Assembly: GCA_020723185.1 (NCBI GenBank) | Contig: DYJI01000005.1 | Coordinates: 1-64,000 of the forward strand | DNA length: 64,000 bases | DNA from: Sideroxydans lithotrophicus | GTDB lineage: Bacteria; Pseudomonadota; Gammaproteobacteria; Burkholderiales; Gallionellaceae | Reading direction: 5' to 3' | In this document: positions 21,697 through 31,247 of the stretch, one piece after another | Numbering within the stretch: the stretch's first letter is position 1 | Layout: the number at the start of each line of letters is the position of its first letter | Translations under genes and position numbers: made by a program | The notes under the pieces: generated by a model | Database searches by the model: none | Told to the model about the DNA's origin: nothing | The model's input: only the letters and a program-made list of their open reading frames with translations

Positions 21697-23862
21697 ATGG
21701 ACCTCGACGACGCACTCAAGACTTACATCATAGAAAGCCGCGAACTGCTGGAGCAGATGGAAGACGCGCTGCTGCGCATCGAGCAGGCACAGGACGACCC
21801 GGAGATCATCAACGCGATCTTCCGCGCGGCGCACACCATCAAGGGTTCGGCCGGCCTGTTCGGACTGGAATATATCGTCGCCTTCACCCATGTGGCGGAG
21901 AGCGTGCTGGACAAGGTGCGCAGCAACGAACTGCGCATCGATCCGGAACTGGTGGCGCTGCTGCTGGAATCGCGCGACCACATCGGTACGCTGGTCGAGC
22001 ACGCGGCACAGGGGGACGAACCCGATGCGGACAGCGATCGACAGGGAGCCGGGCTGATCGCCAGGCTGAACACCTACCTGGGCAACCCGACAGGGGAGAC
22101 CACCGCCCAGGGCGGCATGCCGGTCGAACATGCACCGCAGATCGAGCGTGAGGAGACGCACAGCGTGGCCACCGACAACTGGCATATCTCGTTGCGTTTC
22201 GGCAATGACACGCTGCGCAACGGCATGGATCCGCTGTCCTTCGTGCGCTACCTGAACACCTTCGGCCGCATCATCCAGATCGTCACCGTGGTAGAGGCGG
22301 TACCGCCGTTGTCGCAACTGGATGCCGAATCGTGCCATCTCGGCTTTGAGATCAGTTTCCAGACCGAGGCCGACAAGGCGACCATCGAGGGCGCGTTCGA
22401 ATTCGTGCGCGACGACTGTCTGGTCTACATCATGCCGCCGCACAGCAAGGTCGCCGAATATCTGGATCTGATTCGCGACCTGCCGGAAGAAGAGATGAAA
22501 CTGGGCGAGATGCTGGTCAAGTGCGGCACGCTGACGCGCGACGAGCTGGCAAAGGCGCTGCAGAAGCAGGTCGAGGAGCAGCGTCCCATCGGCGAGGTGC
22601 TGCTGGAGGACAAGATCGTGCGTCCGGAAGTGGTGGCCGCCGCGCTGGACAGGCAGAAGCAGGTAAAAGACAGCAAGTCGACCGAGAGCAGCCTCATCCG
22701 TGTCGATGCCGAGAAGCTGGACCAGCTGATCAACCTGATAGGCGAGCTGACCATCGCCAGCGCCGGCACCGCACTGGTGGCGCAGCGCGCCGGCATCTCC
22801 GAATTGCAGGAGGCGGCCTCCACCCTGTCGCGGCTGGTCGAAGAGGTGCGCGATTCGGCGCTGACCCTGCGCATGGTGCAGATCGGCGCCACCTTCAACC
22901 GCTTCCAGCGCGTGGTGCGCGACGTGAGCAAGGAGCTGGGCAAAGACATCGAGCTGGTCATCAGCGGTGCCGAGACCGAACTGGACAAGACCGTGGTGGA
23001 GAAGATCGGTGATCCGCTCACCCATCTGGTGAGGAATTCCATGGACCACGGCATCGAATCCGCCGAGGTGCGCATCGCCAACGGCAAGCCGGCCAGGGGC
23101 ACGCTGCGTCTGAACGCCTACCACGATTCGGGCAGCATCGTGATCGAGGTCGGCGACGACGGGGGCGGCCTGAAGAAGGACAAGATCCTGCAAAAGGCCA
23201 TCGAGCGCGGCCTGGTCGCGCCGGATGCGAACCTGTCCGACAAGGAGATCTTCAATCTGATCTTCGAAGCCGGCTTCTCCACCGCAGATACGGTGAGCAA
23301 CCTGTCCGGGCGCGGCGTCGGCATGGATGTGGTGCGCCGCAACATCAATGCCTTGCGCGGCAGTATCGACATCGAGAGCGTGCAGGGGCAGGGCACCACC
23401 ATGCGCATCCGCCTGCCGCTGACGCTGGCCATCATCGACGGTTTCCTGGTCGGCGTCGGTTCTTCGTCTTTTGTGATCCCGCTGGACATGGTGGTGGAGT
23501 GCATCGAATTGTCGGACGAGGACAGGCGCGCCGGAGAGGAGCGCAACTATCTGTCGCTACGCGGCCAGGTGCTGCCATACATGCGTCTGCGTGACACGTT
23601 CGATATCCGCGGCGACACGGTACGGCGCGAGAACGTGGTGGTGGTGCAGTACGGCAATGCGCGTGCGGGACTGGTGGTGGATGCGTTGCAGGGTGAGTTC
23701 CAGACGGTGATCAAGCCGATGGGTCGTATCTTCAGCCACGTCAATGGCATCGGCGGCTCAACCATTCTCGGCAGCGGCGAAGTGGCACTGATCCTCGATG
23801 TGCCGCGTCTGGTGCAGTTGGTGTCGACGCAGGCCGAAAAGAGCGGACTGGAACTGGCTTGA
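21697..23862 (+). CDS. cheA: chemotaxis histidine kinase CheA
   Basis: Hpt (AAHTIKGSAGLFGL), P3-P5 (HLVRNSMDHGIE, GVGMDVVRRNINALRGSIDIES), CheW-like C-terminus; contains an extra MshEN-like segment. Confidence 0.97.
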   Translation: MDLDDALKTYIIESRELLEQMEDALLRIEQAQDDPEIINAIFRAAHTIKGSAGLFGLEYIVAFTHVAESVLDKVRSNELRIDPELVALLLESRDHIGTLVEHAAQGDEPDADSDRQGAGLIARLNTYLGNPTGETTAQGGMPVEHAPQIEREETHSVATDNWHISLRFGNDTLRNGMDPLSFVRYLNTFGRIIQIVTVVEAVPPLSQLDAESCHLGFEISFQTEADKATIEGAFEFVRDDCLVYIMPPHSKVAEYLDLIRDLPEEEMKLGEMLVKCGTLTRDELAKALQKQVEEQRPIGEVLLEDKIVRPEVVAAALDRQKQVKDSKSTESSLIRVDAEKLDQLINLIGELTIASAGTALVAQRAGISELQEAASTLSRLVEEVRDSALTLRMVQIGATFNRFQRVVRDVSKELGKDIELVISGAETELDKTVVEKIGDPLTHLVRNSMDHGIESAEVRIANGKPARGTLRLNAYHDSGSIVIEVGDDGGGLKKDKILQKAIERGLVAPDANLSDKEIFNLIFEAGFSTADTVSNLSGRGVGMDVVRRNINALRGSIDIESVQGQGTTMRIRLPLTLAIIDGFLVGVGSSSFVIPLDMVVECIELSDEDRRAGEERNYLSLRGQVLPYMRLRDTFDIRGDTVRRENVVVVQYGNARAGLVVDALQGEFQTVIKPMGRIFSHVNGIGGSTILGSGEVALILDVPRLVQLVSTQAEKSGLELA

Positions 23863-23902
23863 AGCCTACAGAACGGAATTGAAGAAACTTCAGGAGAAGA
23901 AG

Positions 23903-24436
23903 ATGGGTGCATTGGTAAAGACAGACGGTCTGGTCGCACAGGTGCAGGCGGCCGAGATCCAGCAGTATCTGACGTTCACACTGGGCAGCGAGATGTTCGC
24001 GGTGGGTACGCTGAGCGTGAAGGAGATCATCGAATACGGTCAGCTGACCGAGGTGCCGATGATGCCGGACTTCATCCGCGGCGTGATCAACCTGCGCGGG
24101 GCGGTGGTGCCGGTGATCGACTTGTCGGCGCGCTTCGGCCGCAACGCCACCGAGATCACGCGCCGCACCTGCATCGTCATCATCGAGGTGCCGAGCGGCG
24201 AGGAGAAACAGGACATCGGTGTGGTGGTGGATGCGGTGAGCGAAGTGCTGGAGATCCCGGCCAGCGAGATCGAACCGGCACCGGCCTTCGGCGCCAAGAT
24301 CCGCACCGATTTCATCCACGGCATGGGCAAGGTCAACGGCAAGTTCGTGATCCTGCTCGACGTGGGCAAGGTGCTGTCGGTGGAGGAGATCTCCACGCTG
24401 GCCTCGGTGTCGGGGCAGGGCGCTTCGGCGCAATGA
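23903..24436 (+). CDS. cheW: CheW coupling protein
   Basis: [55 protein letters not shown]. Confidence 0.97.
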   Translation: MGALVKTDGLVAQVQAAEIQQYLTFTLGSEMFAVGTLSVKEIIEYGQLTEVPMMPDFIRGVINLRGAVVPVIDLSARFGRNATEITRRTCIVIIEVPSGEEKQDIGVVVDAVSEVLEIPASEIEPAPAFGAKIRTDFIHGMGKVNGKFVILLDVGKVLSVEEISTLASVSGQGASAQ

Positions 24437-24479
24437 GTTTCCGGGTTTGCAGAATCCTAATTATCGAGAGAGGTGTGAA

Positions 24480-26108
24480 ATGTTCAAGGATATGAAGATA
24501 GGGGTGCGGTTGGGTCTGGGCTTCGGCCTGGTACTGGTGCTGCTGGCGGTGATCTCGGCGGTGTCGTTCATGCGTGTCGGCCAGATCAGCGGACAGATCG
24601 ACGACCTGGTGAACGACAAGTTCCCCAAGACGGTGATCGCCAACGACATCATCGACGATGTCAACACCATCGCGCGTGCGTTGCGCAACTCGCTGCTGGT
24701 CAACAGTGCCAGCGATAGACAGAAGGAACTGGATCGTGTCGAAAAGGCGCGGGTGGAGATCGTCGAGGGTTTCGACAAGCTGGAGAAGGTGATCCGCTCC
24801 GAAGAGGGCAAGAAGGCGCTGGCCAGGGCGCTGGATGCGCGCAAGGTGTTCGTGGCGGACCAGAACAAGTTCCTGGCGCTGCAGAAGGATGGCAAGCGTG
24901 ATGAGGCGATCGAATACATGGTGAACACGATGCGCAAGACGCAGGGTGAATATATCGCCGCCGTGGCCGAGCTCATCACCAACCAGTCCGTGCTGATGAC
25001 CAAGACCGGCGAAGAGGCCAACCAGGTCGCGGCACAGACCAAGACGCTGATCCTGACGCTGGGCATCGCTGCCATCGTCATCGCCGTGCTGTTCGCGGCC
25101 TGGGTGACGCGCAGCATCACCCGCCCGCTGAACGAGGCGGTCGGTGTGGCCAATAGTCTGGCAGGGGGTGATTTGACGGTACGCATCAAGGTCGAGTCGA
25201 AGGACGAGACCGGCCAACTGCTGGCTGCGATGCAGGAGATGACCGGCAAGCTGTCGCAGGTGATCGGCGAGGTACGCGGCTCGGCGGACGCGTTGTCCAG
25301 CGCCTCGGAAGAAGTGAGCGCGACGGCGCAGAGCATGTCGCAGGCTTCGAGCGAACAGGCTGCCAGCGTGGAAGAGACCTCGGCCTCGGTGGAGCAGATG
25401 AGTGCCTCCATCAACCAGAATGCGGAGAACGCAAAGATCACCAACGGCATGGCGGACAACGCTTCCACGCAGGCGAACGAGGGCGGCAAGGCAGTGAAGG
25501 ACACGGTGGCCGCGATGAAGAGTATCGCCGACAAGATCGGCATCATCGACGACATCGCCTACCAGACCAACCTGCTGGCGCTGAACGCGGCCATCGAAGC
25601 GGCCCGCGCCGGCGAGCACGGCAAGGGCTTCGCAGTGGTGGCGGCCGAGGTGCGCAAGCTGGCAGAGCGCAGCCAGGTAGCAGCGCAGGAGATCGGCGAA
25701 GTGGCCAAGGGCAGCGTAGACCTGGCGGAGAAGGCGGGCAAGCTGCTGGACGAGATCGTGCCGGCCATCACCAAGACCAGCGATCTGGTGCAGGAGATCG
25801 CCGCCGCTTCGGAGGAACAATCCTCCGGCGTGGGCCAGATCAACACCGCGATGAGTCAGCTCAACCAGATCACGCAGCAGAACGCGTCCTCTTCCGAGGA
25901 GCTGGCAGCGACCGCCGAAGAGATGAGCGGCCAGGCGGAGAACCTGCAGCAGCTGGTGGGCTTCTTCCGCGTGGACGGCGCGGCCTCGGCTCCGGCGGCA
26001 CGCGGCACCGGGAAACCCGCCACCGCGCCTGTCGCCAAAGCGAAGCCGGCCCAGCACAAACCGCTGGCCACGGCACAGGTGGATGAGAGCAATTTCCAGC
26101 GTTTTTAA
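24480..26108 (+). CDS. methyl-accepting chemotaxis protein (4HB_MCP-like sensor, HAMP)
   Basis: [37 protein letters not shown]...[41 protein letters not shown]. Confidence 0.96.
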   Translation: MFKDMKIGVRLGLGFGLVLVLLAVISAVSFMRVGQISGQIDDLVNDKFPKTVIANDIIDDVNTIARALRNSLLVNSASDRQKELDRVEKARVEIVEGFDKLEKVIRSEEGKKALARALDARKVFVADQNKFLALQKDGKRDEAIEYMVNTMRKTQGEYIAAVAELITNQSVLMTKTGEEANQVAAQTKTLILTLGIAAIVIAVLFAAWVTRSITRPLNEAVGVANSLAGGDLTVRIKVESKDETGQLLAAMQEMTGKLSQVIGEVRGSADALSSASEEVSATAQSMSQASSEQAASVEETSASVEQMSASINQNAENAKITNGMADNASTQANEGGKAVKDTVAAMKSIADKIGIIDDIAYQTNLLALNAAIEAARAGEHGKGFAVVAAEVRKLAERSQVAAQEIGEVAKGSVDLAEKAGKLLDEIVPAITKTSDLVQEIAAASEEQSSGVGQINTAMSQLNQITQQNASSSEELAATAEEMSGQAENLQQLVGFFRVDGAASAPAARGTGKPATAPVAKAKPAQHKPLATAQVDESNFQRF

Positions 26109-26236
26109 GTAACCACTGGGTCAACCGGAAACGGTTGATCCCGGCCTGGTGTTTCCCCTGAAGAGATGCCAGCCCAGGATCGGATCATGTGAGTCCGGCC
26201 GGTTCGTTTCACCAAACACTATAACGGGAGAGAAGC

Positions 26237-28147
26237 ATGGATGCTTTGTTGGCACCGGGCATGGCCCTGATGGGACGCCTGAGTTACGCGCGCAAATTCG
26301 GACTGATCAGCCTGATCTTCATGCTGCCGATCGCGTTGCTCACCTATTTCTTCATCAACGAGGTCAACACAGGCATCAGTTTCGCAGAAAAGGAGCGGCA
26401 CGGCGTCGCTTATCTGGTGCCGCTGAAGGAGGTGCTGTCCGACATGCAGCAGCACCGTGGCATGGCGGCCGCCCTGCTGAACGGCGATAGTTCGTTCGCC
26501 GGCAAGCTGGAGGCGAAGCAGAAGCACCTGCAGGAACAGGCGGCGCGTCTGGATGCAGTGGATGTGCGGCATGGCGAGGAACTGGGCGTCTCCGCGCAAT
26601 GGCAGTCCATCAAGGCCGAGTGGGACGGGTTGCGCGGCAGAATCGGCGGCCTCACCCCCAAGCAGAGTTTCGAAGAGCATACTGCGATCATCGCCAGAGT
26701 GACCGCGCTGATGGTGGCGGTGGCGGACGGTTCCAACCTCACGCTGGATCCGGACCTGGACAGCTTTTACCTGATGGATGCCCTCGTCACCCGTCTGCCG
26801 ACGATGAGCGAGACGCTGGGCCAGGCACGCGCGGTGGGTTCCGGCGCGGCGGCTAAAGGCGGCGAGCCGGCGGTGGAGGTGCGCATCCGTCTGTCGGTGA
26901 TGGCGAATGGCGTTTCAGAATTGCTGTCGGCGGTCGAGCATTCGATTCACACCGCAGGCGGGGCTAGCCCGGAACTTGGCAGTCGTCTCGCGTCCGATCT
27001 GGAACAGGTGAGCACGGTGACCAAGTCTTTCCTGCAGACCATGGAGCAGCAACTGATCAAGGTTGATCGCGTCAGCATCGAGCCCAAAACCTATTTCGCC
27101 GAGTCGACCGCAGTGATCGACCAGGCCTTCAAGCTGTATGACAGACTGGCACCGGAGCTGGACGGGCTGCTGCAGGCACGCATCGACGGTTATGTATGGC
27201 GGCGCACGCTGGTGTTGGGTTTCCTCGGGGTGGTGCTGCTGCTGGCGTTCTACCTGTATGCCGGCTTCTACGGCTCGGTCACGCGCACCGTGTCCAGCCT
27301 GAACGGTGCCACCCGCGCCATGGCGGAAGGCTATCTGGACCAGCGCGCCGATGCCTCCGGCCGGGATGAGCTGTCCGAGGCGGCGCGCAACTTCAATTCG
27401 ATGACCGACAAGCTGGCACAGCTGATCGGCGAGGTACGCGGCTCGGCGGACGCGTTGTCCAGTGCCTCGGAAGAAGTGAGTGCGACGGCGCAGAGCATGT
27501 CGCAGGCTTCGAGCGAGCAGGCCGCTTCGGTGGAAGAGACCTCCGCCTCGGTGGAGCAGATGAGTGCCTCCATCAACCAGAACGCGGACAATGCCAAGGT
27601 CACCAACGGAATGGCCGAGTCGGCCTCGCGCCAGGCCAATCAGGGCGGTCAGGCGGTGCAGGAGACGGTGAACGCGATGAAGACCATCGCCGGCAAGATC
27701 GGCATCATCGACGATATCGCCTACCAGACCAACCTGCTGGCACTGAACGCGGCCATCGAAGCGGCGCGCGCCGGCGAGCAGGGCAAGGGCTTCGCGGTGG
27801 TGGCGGCCGAAGTGCGCAAGCTGGCCGAGCGTTCGCAGGTGGCGGCACAGGAGATCGGTGAACTCGCCTCCGGCAGCGTGAGCAAGGCGGAGCAGGCGGG
27901 CAAACTGTTGCAGGAGATGGTGCCCAGCATCAACAAGACTTCGGATCTGGTGCAGGAGATCGCCGCCGCCAGCAACGAGCAGAGCGCGGGCGCGGCGCAG
28001 ATCAATACCGCGATGAGCCAGCTCAACCAGATCACACAGCAGAACGCCTCCTCTTCGGAAGAGCTGGCGGCGACCGCTGAGGAGATGAGCGGCCAGGCGG
28101 AGAACCTGCAACAGCTGGTGGCTTTCTTCAAGCTCGGGAATGCGTGA
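26237..28147 (+). CDS. methyl-accepting chemotaxis protein with a large periplasmic domain
   Basis: Two TMs around a ~300 aa helical sensor domain ([13 protein letters not shown]...); HAMP; MCP signalling tip. Confidence 0.95.
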   Translation: MDALLAPGMALMGRLSYARKFGLISLIFMLPIALLTYFFINEVNTGISFAEKERHGVAYLVPLKEVLSDMQQHRGMAAALLNGDSSFAGKLEAKQKHLQEQAARLDAVDVRHGEELGVSAQWQSIKAEWDGLRGRIGGLTPKQSFEEHTAIIARVTALMVAVADGSNLTLDPDLDSFYLMDALVTRLPTMSETLGQARAVGSGAAAKGGEPAVEVRIRLSVMANGVSELLSAVEHSIHTAGGASPELGSRLASDLEQVSTVTKSFLQTMEQQLIKVDRVSIEPKTYFAESTAVIDQAFKLYDRLAPELDGLLQARIDGYVWRRTLVLGFLGVVLLLAFYLYAGFYGSVTRTVSSLNGATRAMAEGYLDQRADASGRDELSEAARNFNSMTDKLAQLIGEVRGSADALSSASEEVSATAQSMSQASSEQAASVEETSASVEQMSASINQNADNAKVTNGMAESASRQANQGGQAVQETVNAMKTIAGKIGIIDDIAYQTNLLALNAAIEAARAGEQGKGFAVVAAEVRKLAERSQVAAQEIGELASGSVSKAEQAGKLLQEMVPSINKTSDLVQEIAAASNEQSAGAAQINTAMSQLNQITQQNASSSEELAATAEEMSGQAENLQQLVAFFKLGNA

Positions 28148-28150
28148 CCC

Positions 28151-28780
28151 ATGGATACAACGATAGACAGCGTCTGCTGCCTCCCGGTTGGTTCACCCGA
28201 CAGGATAGAACTGGATGCGGTAGTCGGTATCAATGAAGATATCAAGGAAGTCATGCGCATCGCCAACGGACTCAATCTGGCAGCGATCAACGCGATGCTG
28301 ATCGCCAAGAAGATCGGTGATGCCAGCAGCGGATTCAGTGTGGTTTCCGCCGAACTGCGCACTTTCAGCAGGCGCCTGAGCGAGGTGATGTCCCGACTGA
28401 TGGAGCTTGTGTCGGCGCTGGTGCGCGAGGTGGCGGGCATGATACGACTCGACAAGGCATTGTCGCTGCAGCAGGCGACACGCGCAGCCGCGACGCACTA
28501 TCCGCATTGGGAGGCGATGTGGCGGCGCAAGTCCGGGGAACTCGCCCGAAGCGGGGCGGCCGTCCTCGATTGTCGCGCCAATCTGACTTCCGCGCTGGCA
28601 CGCGCGGACAAGCTCTGTGTCATGGGGCAATCCCTTTCCTATTCGGCCAAGATCGAGTCGGTCTACGGCGGCGCTCAGGCGGGGGCATTGAAACATGTGT
28701 CGGAGGGGGTCGAGGCTTCCGTGCGCGAGATCCTGTCCACCCTGCAGAAACTGGCCGGTCAACTGGAAACGAAAAGATGA
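28151..28780 (+). CDS. soluble degenerate MCP-hairpin-like protein
   Basis: No TM; NEDIKEVMRIANGLNLAAINAMLIAKKIGDASSGFSVVSAELRTFSRRL aligns with the MCP tip [42 protein letters not shown]. Confidence 0.75.
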   Translation: MDTTIDSVCCLPVGSPDRIELDAVVGINEDIKEVMRIANGLNLAAINAMLIAKKIGDASSGFSVVSAELRTFSRRLSEVMSRLMELVSALVREVAGMIRLDKALSLQQATRAAATHYPHWEAMWRRKSGELARSGAAVLDCRANLTSALARADKLCVMGQSLSYSAKIESVYGGAQAGALKHVSEGVEASVREILSTLQKLAGQLETKR

Positions 28781-29520
28781 AAAAGACCACGACGATCTAT
28801 GAACAGGGCAGCCATCGCTGGCTGGCGGTGGCGCGCGATCCGGCCAAAAAGGATTTCCTGATCGATACCAATGAATATCTGGTGTTGAACGGCGAGCACG
28901 CGTTGCTCACCGACCCGGGCGGGATGGAGATCTTCCCGGCGGTGTTCTCTGCCATCAGTACCGAATTCGATCCGCGCAAGATCCAGTGGCTGTTCGCCTC
29001 TCACCAGGATCCGGACATCATCTCTTCTCTGTCGCTGTGGCTGGACTTCAATCCGGAGATACGCTGCTACCTGAGCTGGCTGTGGGGTTCCTTCGTGCCG
29101 CATTTCGGCGGCAACGATGAGACCTTCATCAGCATCCCGGACGAGGGGATGGAAATCCTGCTCGGCAATCTTCGACTGCAGGCCGTGCCGGCGCACTATC
29201 TGCATTCGTCCGGAAATTTCCAGTTGTACGACTGCAAGGCCAACATCCTGTTCAGTGGGGATGTGGGCGCAGCCCTGTTGCCTCCGGAGATGGACGGACT
29301 GTTCGTGCGGGACTTCGATCGCCATATCAAACATGCAGAGGGATTCCACCGGCGCTGGATGGGTTCTGCCGAAGCCAAGCTGGACTGGTGCGAGCGCGCC
29401 AGCCGGATGCGGATCGACCTGCTGTGTCCGCAACACGGTGCGATCTATCAGGGCAAGGATGTGCAGCGTTTCATCGACTGGTTCGCAGAGCTGCCGGTGG
29501 GCAGCGGTGTCGGTAGCTAG
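28777..29520 (+). CDS. stand-alone MBL-fold diiron protein, ODP/FprA-like (oxygen-binding diiron protein)
   Basis: FASHQDPDIISSL...VPAHYLHSSGNFQLYDCKANILFSGDVGAALLPP...CPQHGAIYQG metal-ligand pattern of flavodiiron beta-lactamase domains; no flavodoxin domain; overlaps the upstream stop (ATGA). Confidence 0.8.
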   Translation: MKKTTTIYEQGSHRWLAVARDPAKKDFLIDTNEYLVLNGEHALLTDPGGMEIFPAVFSAISTEFDPRKIQWLFASHQDPDIISSLSLWLDFNPEIRCYLSWLWGSFVPHFGGNDETFISIPDEGMEILLGNLRLQAVPAHYLHSSGNFQLYDCKANILFSGDVGAALLPPEMDGLFVRDFDRHIKHAEGFHRRWMGSAEAKLDWCERASRMRIDLLCPQHGAIYQGKDVQRFIDWFAELPVGSGVGS

Positions 29521-29534
29521 TGACGGGCGGTGGT

Positions 29535-29858
29535 ATGGAGATACGGGCTTACTGGCGCGCCGTCATCAGGCTGGGCAACGGCGGGGCCGTGCTGCAGGCG
29601 CGGACACAGCATGTGGGCAGGCACAAGGCGGTGCTCAGTGTCGGGCGCAATCTGCCGGCAGGTGGCCAGTGCGAACTGGCGTTGATGCCGCCCAGGGCGG
29701 AGCCGGAGGGTGAATCCCTGCAGGTGCGCGGGCGCGCCGAGATCGTGACCAGTGTGCTGGCTTCCGAACAATTCAAGATCACCGTGCGCTGGCTGGACAT
29801 GGATGAGAACAGCAAGCGGTTGCTGGAAGAGAAGCTCCAGGCTGCGAGCGGAAAGTGA
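29535..29858 (+). CDS. small PilZ-like protein
   Basis: MEIRAYWRAVIRLGNGG...GRHKAVLSVGRNLPAGGQCELALMPPR...VRGRAEIVTSVLASEQFKITVRWLDMD; beta-barrel-like pattern but canonical D/NxSxxG not obvious. GTG start at 29520 also possible. Confidence 0.5.
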   Translation: MEIRAYWRAVIRLGNGGAVLQARTQHVGRHKAVLSVGRNLPAGGQCELALMPPRAEPEGESLQVRGRAEIVTSVLASEQFKITVRWLDMDENSKRLLEEKLQAASGK

Positions 29859-29869
29859 GAACAGGCGAC

Positions 29870-30691
29870 ATGCATCCCCCAGTGTTGAGCGACAAAGAAT
29901 TCCGCCAGTTCCAGGAAATGATCTACGACATCGCGGGCATCAGCCTGTCGGATGCCAAGAAGCCGCTGGTGAGCGGGCGGCTGGCCAAGCGTGTGAGGGA
30001 ACACGGCGTCACCAGCTACGGGGAGTATTTCAGCATCCTGATGCTCAAGGATCAGCGCGCCGAACTGCAGGTCGCCATCGACCTGCTGACCACCAACGAG
30101 ACCTATTTCTTCCGCGAACCCAAGCATTTCGACCTTTTGCGCCAGCAGGCACCGTTGCTGCAGCGTGCCGGCAAGCCGTTCCGCGTGTGGAGCGCGGCAA
30201 GTTCTTCCGGAGAGGAAGCGTACACCATCGCCATGGTGCTGGCCGACGTGCTGGGCGACAGTGCGTGGGAGGTGGTCGGCTCCGATATCAGCACGCGCGT
30301 GCTGGAGACGGCGCGCAAGGGGCATTACCCGATGAAGCGCATCGAGGGGATACCGAAGCACTATCTGAGCAAGTTCTGCCTGAAAGGGGTGGGGCCGCAG
30401 GACGGCACCTTTTTGATCGACCGCAGCTTGCGCAGCCGCGTGTCTTTCCAGCAGGCCAACCTGAACGAGAGCCTGCCGAAGCTGGGCGAGTTCGATGTGA
30501 TCTTCCTGCGCAACGTGATGATCTATTTCGACATGGAGACCAAGCGCCAGGTGGTGGCGCGCATGCTGCCGCTGTTGCGACCGGGCGGATATTTCATCGT
30601 CAGCCATTCCGAGAGCCTGAACGGCATATCGGATGCGCTCAAGGTCGTCACCCCTTCCGTCTATCGCAAACCCGATGCACGCGAAACCTGA
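29870..30691 (+). CDS. cheR: chemotaxis protein methyltransferase CheR
   Basis: LTTNETYFFREPKHFDLL...RVWSAASSSGEEAYTIAMVL...VIFLRNVMIYFD. Confidence 0.97.
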   Translation: MHPPVLSDKEFRQFQEMIYDIAGISLSDAKKPLVSGRLAKRVREHGVTSYGEYFSILMLKDQRAELQVAIDLLTTNETYFFREPKHFDLLRQQAPLLQRAGKPFRVWSAASSSGEEAYTIAMVLADVLGDSAWEVVGSDISTRVLETARKGHYPMKRIEGIPKHYLSKFCLKGVGPQDGTFLIDRSLRSRVSFQQANLNESLPKLGEFDVIFLRNVMIYFDMETKRQVVARMLPLLRPGGYFIVSHSESLNGISDALKVVTPSVYRKPDARET

Positions 30692-31247
30692 GCATGTCAT
30701 CGAGATCTTCCTGCAGCCGGGTGATTTCTACTTCGGCGACAAGGACACGCGCATCCGTACCGTACTCGGTTCCTGTGTCTCCATCATCGCCTGGCATCCG
30801 CAGAAATTGATCGGCGGCATGTGCCATTACATGCTGCCCACGCGCGGCAAGAAATACGACGGCGAGCCGGATGGGAAGTATGCCGACGAGGCGATGGAGC
30901 TGTTCATGCGGGAGTTGCAGGCAACCGGGACCAAGCCCTCCGAGTATCAGGTGAAACTGTTCGGTGCCGGCAATATGTTCCCGCATGCCGGTCATCACGG
31001 CTGCACGCGCTGCACGCCGGAAGTCGCCTATTCCAAGCCTGACGGGGCATGCCCCAGAGTGCATTGCCGCAACCGTCAGGTCGCCTATCACTTGGTCCAG
31101 CAACACGGTTTCGCGATCCATGCCGAGCATCTGGGCGGACAAGGTCACCGCCAGTTGCTGTTCGATGTCTGGAGCGGCTACGCCTGGATGAAGCATGTAC
31201 CGGCCTCGGCACCGCTGTTCCCGATCAAGGAGATAACAAGAAGATGA
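30675..31247 (+). CDS. cheD: chemoreceptor glutamine deamidase CheD (Cys-rich variant)
   Basis: [29 protein letters not shown] retains the T/C/H catalytic pattern; insertion [30 protein letters not shown]. Confidence 0.93.
   Translation: MHAKPEHVIEIFLQPGDFYFGDKDTRIRTVLGSCVSIIAWHPQKLIGGMCHYMLPTRGKKYDGEPDGKYADEAMELFMRELQATGTKPSEYQVKLFGAGNMFPHAGHHGCTRCTPEVAYSKPDGACPRVHCRNRQVAYHLVQQHGFAIHAEHLGGQGHRQLLFDVWSGYAWMKHVPASAPLFPIKEITRR

Noticed and set aside
21379-23193. 604-aa minus-strand ORF opposite the STAS/cheA genes
   Set aside because: Antisense shadow ORF; plus strand encodes clear STAS and CheA domains.
26118-26210. Possible c-di-GMP-I (GEMM) riboswitch upstream of the second receptor
   Set aside because: The GNRA hairpin is real but conserved GEMM core sequences were not found.
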